Positions 5,702 to 11,608 of a stretch of 12,995 bases of DNA are shown piece after piece. Position numbers and translations under genes: made by a program. Each line of letters begins with the position of its first letter. The stretch's first letter is position 1. The DNA is from Acidimicrobiia bacterium (GTDB lineage: Bacteria; Actinomycetota; Acidimicrobiia; Spongiisociales; ZC4RG35): positions 1-12,995 of the forward strand of contig JAOUGY010000084.1 of NCBI GenBank assembly GCA_029865445.1, read 5' to 3'. The notes under the pieces were generated by a model. It did no database searches, was not told the origin of the DNA, and saw only the letters and a program-made list of their open reading frames with translations.

Positions 5702-6865
5702 ATGCGGCGATTCAGCTTGTCGACGACCGCCAAGGACACGATCTACGCAGTCGTTGTGCTCATCCTCGGCTTCACGTCGAGGGTGGAGATCAACGATGCG
5801 ATCGGCAGCATCTTCTCACGCGAACCGGACGCCCTGAACACGGCCCTCATCGTGGCCCAGGCCGCCCCGGTAGCCATCCGGCGTCGCTGGCCAAGAGCAG
5901 CGATGCTGGCCGGGCTGGCCGCCTTCATGGTCGACCGCGCGTTCGACTATCCGAACACTCTCGTCACAGCCGGACTCGTTCTCCTCATCCACGCGGTCGG
6001 CACAGAGCTTCCTCCCCGCCAGTCGCTCCGATTCGGTGGTGTCATCGTGGGTGTACTCGTCGCGTTCACCGGCCTCGGAGCACTCACACTCGAATCCGTC
6101 GGACCCGAGGATCTCGGGTTCACGGCGCTCACGACGGCCATACCGTTGGCCCTCGGTCGCGAGGTGTACCAGCGGAGGAAGAGGATCGAGGAACTCGAGG
6201 AACGGGCGGAACGAGCCGAACGGGAGCGAGAGGAACAGGCCGCCAGAGCTGTCGCAGACGAGCGGGCCCGCATCGCCCGGGAACTTCACGACGTGGTCGC
6301 CCACAAGATGACGGTGATGACACTCCAGGCAGAAGGCGCCCGCCGGGTCGCCGGGACCATCGACCCGAGGGTGACCGGAGCGCTCGATGCAATCCGCGAG
6401 GCCGGCCACGAAGCGCTGTCGGAGATGCGACGGATGGTGGGCGTCCTTCGGACCGACCCCGAACATCCATCCCTCACACCGCAGCCGGGCTTGGCAGATC
6501 TCGCCTCTCTCGCCGCCGACATGACCGAAGCCGGCGTCCAGGTGACAATCGACGTGGACGATACGCCTCAACTCCCAGATGGGGTCGACGTGAACGTCTA
6601 CCGCATCATCCAGGAGTCCCTCACCAATTCACTCCGCCACGGTGGCCCCGGGGTCACCGCCACCGTCAGGGTGAAAGCCGCCGACGACTGCATCAGCGTG
6701 GAGGTCTGCGACGACGGTCGCGGCGTGAACCTCGAATCCAACGGCGGAGGACATGGACTGGTGGGCATGCGAGAGCGGGTCACACTCCTCGGCGGAAAAC
6801 TCGACGCCGGCCCCCGGCCCGGCGGAGGTTTCCGCGTGGTAGCCACGATCCCGGTGGAATCATGA
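5702..6865 (+). CDS. NarL-type sensor histidine kinase, multi-pass membrane
   Basis: A 387-residue kinase of the HisKA_3/HATPase type. The N-terminal ~155 residues contain about four or five hydrophobic segments (roughly 12-25, 45-58, 66-78, 86-100, 112-130 and perhaps 140-152) with only short loops, so there is no sizeable external sensor domain. A charged coiled-coil-like helix (about 155-190) leads into 'ERARIARELHDVVAH' with phosphoacceptor His196. The ATP-binding domain has 'RIIQESLTNSLRHG' (Asn309), 'CDDGRGV' (336-342) and 'GGGHGLVGMRERV' (348-360). The start could be ATG 5702 or the GTG just before it at 5699; I prefer ATG from its distance to a possible -10. Its stop overlaps the response-regulator ATG by 4 bp. 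Kinases of this compact form often sense membrane stress or act with a membrane transporter, and an ABC exporter lies downstream; that link is inference. Confidence 0.93.
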   Translation: MRRFSLSTTAKDTIYAVVVLILGFTSRVEINDAIGSIFSREPDALNTALIVAQAAPVAIRRRWPRAAMLAGLAAFMVDRAFDYPNTLVTAGLVLLIHAVGTELPPRQSLRFGGVIVGVLVAFTGLGALTLESVGPEDLGFTALTTAIPLALGREVYQRRKRIEELEERAERAEREREEQAARAVADERARIARELHDVVAHKMTVMTLQAEGARRVAGTIDPRVTGALDAIREAGHEALSEMRRMVGVLRTDPEHPSLTPQPGLADLASLAADMTEAGVQVTIDVDDTPQLPDGVDVNVYRIIQESLTNSLRHGGPGVTATVRVKAADDCISVEVCDDGRGVNLESNGGGHGLVGMRERVTLLGGKLDAGPRPGGGFRVVATIPVES

Positions 6866-7512
6866 TTTCGGTACTGCTCGTCGACGATCAGGCCATGGTT
6901 CGGTCCGGGCTGCGGATGATCCTCGAATCGGAACCGGATCTGGTGGTGTGCGGTGAGGCCGAGAACGGCTCCGAGGGGGTGCGAACGGCCCGCCGCGAAC
7001 GCCCCGACGTGGTGTTGATGGACGTGCGCATGCCCGAAATGGACGGAATCGCCGCCACTCGGGCCCTCACCGAAGCCGTCGAAGACGCCAAGGTCATCGT
7101 GCTCACCACGTTCGACCTCGACGACTACGTCTATGGCGCCCTCAAGGCGGGCGCCAGCGGGTTTCTCCTCAAAGATGCGCCGGCCGACGATCTCATTCAG
7201 GCGATCCGTGTCGTGGCGCAGGGTCATGCCCTCATAGCTCCGTCGGTGACCCGGCGCCTCATCACCGAGTTCGCGGCCCGAAAGGGAGTCGAGCCGGCAC
7301 AAGGACTCGCTGACCTCACCGACCGCGAGACGGAGGTGCTGGCGCTCATCGCCCGGGGCATGACCAACGCCGAGATCGCCGAGGAGCTGTTCATCTCGGA
7401 GACCACCATCAAGACCCACGTCTCCCACATCCTCACCAAACTCGGTCTCCGCGATCGGGTCCAGGCAGTGGTCGCCGCCTACGAATCCGGGCTCATCACC
7501 CCGGGCGGCTGA
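6862..7512 (+). CDS. NarL/FixJ-family response regulator (LuxR-type HTH)
   Basis: A 216-residue regulator. The receiver domain (1 to about 118) has Asp8/Asp9, phosphoacceptor Asp54 in 'VVLMDVRMPEMDG', Thr82 or Thr83 in 'LTTFD', and Lys104 in 'FLLKDA'. A LuxR-type helix-turn-helix lies at about 151-212 with 'LTDRETEVLALIARGMTNAE' and 'ETTIKTHVSHILTKLGLRDR'. All key residues are present. It overlaps the kinase gene by ATGA, so the pair is translationally coupled and should be cognate. A strong hairpin begins 5 nt after its stop. Likely targets are its own promoter (inverted repeat at 5649-5666) and the ABC exporter genes downstream, but the 157-bp gap before the exporter shows no matching copy of that repeat. 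Confidence 0.96.
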   Translation: MISVLLVDDQAMVRSGLRMILESEPDLVVCGEAENGSEGVRTARRERPDVVLMDVRMPEMDGIAATRALTEAVEDAKVIVLTTFDLDDYVYGALKAGASGFLLKDAPADDLIQAIRVVAQGHALIAPSVTRRLITEFAARKGVEPAQGLADLTDRETEVLALIARGMTNAEIAEELFISETTIKTHVSHILTKLGLRDRVQAVVAAYESGLITPGG

Positions 7513-7517
7513 GACCC

Positions 7518-7539
7518 AGGTCCTCCTGAAGGAGGACCT
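7518..7539 (+). terminator. Perfect hairpin after the response regulator gene
   Basis: AGGTCCTCC (7518-7526) pairs perfectly with GGAGGACCT (7531-7539) around a TGAA loop, a 9-bp GC-rich stem starting 5 nt after the stop codon. No T-tract follows, which is common for actinobacterial terminators. The rest of the gap to 7669 has no clear promoter hexamers. The hairpin may end the two-component mRNA or act as a partial terminator before the exporter genes. Confidence 0.6.
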
Positions 7540-7658
7540 ACCTGCGTCGGCGTTCCTCTCACAGAACGAGCCACGAACCGTTCCTGGGGGCGGCGACGCT
7601 CGAGGGTGCGTCACGGACACTGCGATCCAGGCCGGGTCATTCCGGCGACCCAACGATC

Positions 7659-7664
7659 AAGGAG
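7659..7664 (+). promoter_or_regulatory. Ribosome binding site of the ABC ATPase gene
   Basis: AAGGAG ends 5 nt before the GTG at 7670, supporting that codon as start. Confidence 0.65.
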
Positions 7665-7669
7665 TTCTC

Positions 7670-8416
7670 GTGACCCTCGCACCTCCCCGCACAGACGTAG
7701 CCGCATCGATCCTCGACGGAGTGAAGGTATACGGTGCCGGAGACGCCACCGTACGAGCCCTCGACGGCGTGACCTTCGAGTTCCCCCGTGGACAGTTCAC
7801 CGCCATCATGGGCCCGTCCGGGTCGGGCAAATCGACCATGCTGCACACACTGGCCGGCCTCGACACCCTGACGTCCGGCCGGGTCGAGATCGGAGGGGTC
7901 GACCTCGGAAGCCTCAACGACCGCGAGCTCACCATGTTGCGGCGAGACAACGTCGGGTTCGTCTTTCAGGCCTTCAACCTGGTCCCCACCCTCACCGCTC
8001 GCGAGAACATCGTGCTCCCTCTCTCCATCGCCGGCACCAAACCCGATGAGCAGTGGCTCCAGCAAGTGGTCAAGACGGTCGGGTTGGCCGACCGCCTGTC
8101 ACACAGGCCCTCCGAGCTCTCGGGCGGGCAGCAGCAACGGGTCGCAGCCGCCCGGGCGCTCGTCTCGCAGCCCGAGATCATCTTCGCCGACGAGCCGAGC
8201 GGCAATCTCGACTCGCGAAGCGGAGCTGAACTCCTCGGGTTCATGCGACGGGCTGTGAAGGGACTGGGCCAGACGATCGTGATGGTCACCCACGACCCCG
8301 TGGCCGCCGGTTACGCCGACGGCGTGGTGTTCCTGGCCGACGGCCGCATCGTCGATGGCTTGGACGATCCGACGCCCGAGTCCGTGCTCGAGCGCATGAA
8401 GACGCTGGGAGGTTGA
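7670..8416 (+). CDS. ABC transporter ATP-binding protein, MacB/LolD type
   Basis: A 248-residue nucleotide-binding subunit. It has Walker A 'GPSGSGKST' (48-56), the Q-loop at Gln100 in 'VGFVFQAFNLVPTLTARENI', the signature 'LSGGQQQRVA' (150-159), Walker B 'IIFADEPSGNLDS' (170-182) and the H-loop His208 in 'VTHD'. The phrases 'FNLVPTLTARENI' and 'DEPSGNLDS' are typical of the MacB/LolD/FtsE group that works with FtsX-like permeases. It drives export or mechanotransmission of substrates from the membrane or periplasmic face rather than classic import. It starts with GTG behind AAGGAG. The permease gene begins 4 bp after its stop, so the two form one transporter. It stands 157 bp after the NarL-type two-component system on the same strand, a layout often seen when the regulators control the exporter. 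The substrate is unknown. Confidence 0.96.
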   Translation: MTLAPPRTDVAASILDGVKVYGAGDATVRALDGVTFEFPRGQFTAIMGPSGSGKSTMLHTLAGLDTLTSGRVEIGGVDLGSLNDRELTMLRRDNVGFVFQAFNLVPTLTARENIVLPLSIAGTKPDEQWLQQVVKTVGLADRLSHRPSELSGGQQQRVAAARALVSQPEIIFADEPSGNLDSRSGAELLGFMRRAVKGLGQTIVMVTHDPVAAGYADGVVFLADGRIVDGLDDPTPESVLERMKTLGG

Positions 8417-8420
8417 GAAG

Positions 8421-10946
8421 ATGCTCCGCACCGCATTGAAGGGCGTGATCGCCCACAAGGTCCGTTTGGGACTGACGTCGCTGGCGATCGTGCTCGGCGT
8501 GGCGTTCGTAGCCGGGACCTTCGTGTTCACCGACACGATCAACGCACGGTTCACGACACTGTTCGACGACGTCTACGCCGGAATCGACGCTTCCATCAGG
8601 CCTGAGCAACCGGAGTTCGGGTCGGCACCCGGCACAATCCAGGGGTCCCTCCCCGAGGCTCTCCTCGAGGCCGTTGCCTCCACCGAAGGGGTCCAGGCCG
8701 CCGCCGGTTCCGTAGGCGGATTCGCGCAAATCATCGATGCCGCCGGAGAACCGGTGGGCGGGCAGGGTCCGCCAACCATCGGCGGGTCGTGGATCGACGA
8801 GCCCGCCCTGTCCGCGCTCCGCATCACCGACGGAAACGGCCGTGCGCCGTCCGGCGCCGGCGAAGTCGTCATCGACGTCGGCACCGCGGAGGCAGAAGGA
8901 TTCGAACTGGGCGATGACGTACGGATCCAAACCGCACTCGGTACCGAAACCTTCGAGGTCGTCGGACTCGCCAACTTCGGAACCGAGAGCAATCTGGCCG
9001 GCGCCACCATGTCGATCTTCACCATCGACGAAGCACAGCGACTGTTCGGATTGGAGGACAGCTTCACATCGATCGACGTAGTCGCCGCCGATGGCGTCTC
9101 GGCAGAGGAGTTGGTCGAGCGCCTGACCGCGGTGGCGCCCCAGGACACCGAGGTCGTGACCGGTGACCAGCAAACCCAGGAACAGCTCGACGGATTCACC
9201 GAAGGGCTGGGATTCCTGACGACGGCGCTGCTGGCGTTCGCCGGCGTGGCTGTGCTCGTTGGCGCCTACGTCATCCAGAACACCTTCCGCATCGTCGTGG
9301 CGCAGCGGACCCGGGAGCTCGCCTTGTTGCGGGCCGTGGGGGCCACCGCCCGTCAGGTGACGACGCTGGTGGCCCTCGAAGCGGCGATCGTCGGGTTCGT
9401 GTCATCTGCCATCGGAGTCGTGTCGGGAATCGGCGTTGCAGCGGGAATCAAAGCGGCCATGAATGCGGGAGGGTTCGGCGTCCCCGACGGTCCCCTCACC
9501 GTGGAGCCGCGAACGATCATCGCCGGCATGACCGTGGGGATGGTGGTGACGATGGCTTCCGCTCTCCTCCCCGCCCGTAAGGCATCCAGAGTGCCGCCGG
9601 TGGCGGCCATGACCGAGACGCAGGCGCCGACGTCACCTCGATCCCTCCGGAAGAGGACGATCTCCGGTGTGGCGGTGACCGCACTCGGTGCTGCTCTCCT
9701 CGTCACGGGTCTGACCCTCGAGAACGGGGCGACGGCGGCTGTGGTGGGAGCCGGGTCCTTCACGGTGTTCGTCGGGATATCGATCCTGGCACCGGTCTTC
9801 GCCATCCCCATCGGACGGCTGCTCGGCCGGCCGCTCCCAGGTATCACCGGAGAGCTGGCGCGCGAGAACACCGTCCGCCAACCTCGAAGGACCGCCTCGA
9901 CGGCTGCCGCACTGATGATCGGCATCGCGTTGGTCAGCTTCGTCTCGATCTTCGCAGCCTCGATCCGGGCCTCGGTCACGGACACGCTTGAACAGTCGTT
10001 CCCCGCGGACCTCGCATTCAGCTCCACCAACTTCCTGGAAGGTGTCAGCCCCACCGTGGAATCAGAGCTGGAAGGGCTCGAGGAGATCGCGACCGTGTCG
10101 GCCGTTCGCACCGACTTCATCCGAATCGACGGTCAAGAGCTGAACGTGGGCATCGTGGCCGCCGACGTCGAGCGCATGTACGACCTGCGCCCGACCACAG
10201 AGATCGCCGAAATCGGCGAGGGGATGCTCATTCAGCGCGACGTCCTGGCGGAGCGAGGTTGGACGGTCGGCGACGTCATCGACGTCGAATACCCGGCGGT
10301 CGGTTTGATGCCGACGACGATCGTCGGCACGTTCGAGGATCAGACGTTCGGCAACTACATCGTGGGAACAGAGGCGCATGGAGACGACTTCTTCGGTGAC
10401 GCCGCCACGATCGTTTTTGCCCGACTCGCCGATGGCGTCTCGCTCGACGAAGGCATCGAGGCCACGCAACCGGTACTGGCGGCCTTCCCCAACATCGACA
10501 TGAACACGAAGGCCGATCAGATCGCCGAGGCGGAGGCGCAGGTCAATCAGATGGTGGCGCTGTTCTCCGGCCTGCTCGGGCTTGCGGTGATCATCGCCGT
10601 GCTGGGTATCGCCAACACCCTGGCACTGTCGATCGTCGAACGGACCCGAGAGATCGGCCTGCTGAGGGCAGTGGGTATGAGCCGGCGTCAGGTGCGCCGG
10701 ATGATCCGAGCAGAGGCGGTGATCGTCGCCATCTTCGGAGCGATTCTCGGAGTCGGCGTGGGAATCGGGCTGGGATGGGCCACCGTGTCGTCGCTTGCCG
10801 ACGACGGCCTGAGTTCATTCGCCCTCCCCGCCGGCCAACTCGGGCTGTGGTTGGCATTGGCAGCGCTGGCCGGTGTCATCGCCGCCGCCGGGCCCGCCCG
10901 CAAGGCAGCGAAGATGAACGTGCTGTCGGCGATCTCCTACGAGTGA
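8421..10946 (+). CDS. FtsX-like ABC permease, duplicated 10-helix form
   Basis: An 841-residue membrane subunit made of two similar halves. The first half has a membrane helix at about 18-40, an extracytoplasmic MacB-type domain at about 41-262 and three helices at about 265-287, 320-345 and 366-385. Two more helices (about 414-432 and 438-464) link to the second half, which has a helix at about 492-515, an external domain at about 518-708 and three helices at about 711-737, 764-787 and 805-826. The repeated cytoplasmic loop motif 'RTRELALLRAVGA' (297-309) and 'RTREIGLLRAVGM' (741-753) shows the duplication. Ten helices with two FtsX domains is a common actinobacterial form. The gene starts 4 bp after the ATPase stop with GGGAGG 8 nt before the ATG. 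The pair likely exports a lipid, peptide or antibiotic-like molecule. Its last 10 bp overlap the convergent transferase gene. Confidence 0.95.
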   Translation: MLRTALKGVIAHKVRLGLTSLAIVLGVAFVAGTFVFTDTINARFTTLFDDVYAGIDASIRPEQPEFGSAPGTIQGSLPEALLEAVASTEGVQAAAGSVGGFAQIIDAAGEPVGGQGPPTIGGSWIDEPALSALRITDGNGRAPSGAGEVVIDVGTAEAEGFELGDDVRIQTALGTETFEVVGLANFGTESNLAGATMSIFTIDEAQRLFGLEDSFTSIDVVAADGVSAEELVERLTAVAPQDTEVVTGDQQTQEQLDGFTEGLGFLTTALLAFAGVAVLVGAYVIQNTFRIVVAQRTRELALLRAVGATARQVTTLVALEAAIVGFVSSAIGVVSGIGVAAGIKAAMNAGGFGVPDGPLTVEPRTIIAGMTVGMVVTMASALLPARKASRVPPVAAMTETQAPTSPRSLRKRTISGVAVTALGAALLVTGLTLENGATAAVVGAGSFTVFVGISILAPVFAIPIGRLLGRPLPGITGELARENTVRQPRRTASTAAALMIGIALVSFVSIFAASIRASVTDTLEQSFPADLAFSSTNFLEGVSPTVESELEGLEEIATVSAVRTDFIRIDGQELNVGIVAADVERMYDLRPTTEIAEIGEGMLIQRDVLAERGWTVGDVIDVEYPAVGLMPTTIVGTFEDQTFGNYIVGTEAHGDDFFGDAATIVFARLADGVSLDEGIEATQPVLAAFPNIDMNTKADQIAEAEAQVNQMVALFSGLLGLAVIIAVLGIANTLALSIVERTREIGLLRAVGMSRRQVRRMIRAEAVIVAIFGAILGVGVGIGLGWATVSSLADDGLSSFALPAGQLGLWLALAALAGVIAAAGPARKAAKMNVLSAISYE

Positions 10947-11608
10947 CGGATGGATGGGGGGCCCCGTTCGGGGTCCCCATCCATTTCGACTGCAACCGCC
11001 AGGACGTACGAGCGGGCCACCATCTGGTGGTCGAGCCACCAGCCGTCGGGCCGGGAGCCGTCGGGCGTGGATATGGCCCGCGGATCGAGGGTGACGCGAA
11101 TGTCCTGCGGTTCGACGCTGAACCCGGTACCGCACCCCTTGGCCAGCGCCTCCTTCAAAGTCCAGAACCGCAGGAGCGTCCGACGCCGATCCGATGAGGC
11201 TTCGAAGTCGTCGAGTTCGTCAGGGGCCAGAACGCGGCGGGCGACCCTCGCGACGTCCACCGTGTTGTCGATCGCCTCGATGTCCACTCCGATCCGGGCG
11301 TTCCGTGCCGTCGCAACGACGCCCACCGACCCCGACCTGGAATAGCTGAACTCGATGCCGGCGCCAGGGACGAACGGCTTTCCCCACGGTCCCGTCGAGA
11401 TCGGGACGGTGGCCGGATCGATTCCGAGGAGGGCGCCGAGGATCCTCCTCAGCTCAGACCGCCCTGTCTCGAATCTCGCCCGTAGCGAGTCGTCGTGGAT
11501 CCGGGCGGCCCGGTGACGTTCCTCGTCCGAAAGCAGGGCCGCGGTGCGGGGATTCCTGCCGGCGAGATCGACGAACTCGATGGTGACCAAGCTGTCGAGA
11601 ACCGTCAT
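10937..11608 (-). CDS. Sfp-type 4'-phosphopantetheinyl transferase
   Basis: A 223-residue protein of the Sfp/Gsp-type phosphopantetheinyl transferase family, which moves the phosphopantetheine arm from CoA to the conserved Ser of carrier domains. Motifs are 'GPWGKPFV' (73-80), 'FSYSRSG' (87-93), 'IGVDIEAID' (106-114) with metal-binding Asp109 and Glu111, and 'RFWTLKEALAKGCG' (147-160) with the W-x2-KEA-x2-K core (Trp149, Lys152, Glu153, Lys157). The frame is open far upstream within the synthetase gene, but ATG 11608 is the first that gives a normal family N-terminus, and it overlaps the synthetase stop by ATGA. The position directly after a synthetase ending in a carrier and thioesterase domain makes that carrier the natural substrate. 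The second Ser-His-Ser motif has Arg in place of His, a variant also known in the family. The tail after about residue 208 is encoded by the exporter operon's hairpin. Confidence 0.93.
   Translation of the reverse strand: MTVLDSLVTIEFVDLAGRNPRTAALLSDEERHRAARIHDDSLRARFETGRSELRRILGALLGIDPATVPISTGPWGKPFVPGAGIEFSYSRSGSVGVVATARNARIGVDIEAIDNTVDVARVARRVLAPDELDDFEASSDRRRTLLRFWTLKEALAKGCGTGFSVEPQDIRVTLDPRAISTPDGSRPDGWWLDHQMVARSYVLAVAVEMDGDPERGPPSIRHS
10948..10986 (+). terminator. Large hairpin after the permease, inside the convergent gene
   Basis: ATGGATGGGG (10950-10959) pairs with CCCCATCCAT (10975-10984), and CCCC (10962-10965) pairs with GGGG (10970-10973) around a GTTC loop. Two G-U pairs can extend the base. 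It starts within 2 nt of the permease stop, as a terminator should. There is only a short TTT (10984-10986) at the end of the stem. The same bases encode the last residues of the transferase on the other strand. Confidence 0.75.

Noticed and set aside
7564..7583. GAAC repeats and GAACcGTTC before the exporter as an operator
   Set aside because: Too short to separate from chance and unlike the inverted repeat near the two-component promoter.
7631..7651. Two alternative small hairpins (GCCGG/CCGGC and GGGTC/GACCC) before the ABC ATPase, as a possible riboswitch
   Set aside because: Stems of only 5 bp are expected by chance at this GC content, and no conserved riboswitch core is visible.
8286..9173. 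295-codon minus-strand open frame opposite the ATPase end and permease start
   Set aside because: No recognisable domain, low-complexity composition, and fully antisense to the ABC transporter genes.
9353..10120. 255-codon minus-strand open frame opposite the permease
   Set aside because: Ala/Thr/Pro/Ser-rich mirror of a membrane-protein coding region; no start signal or domain.
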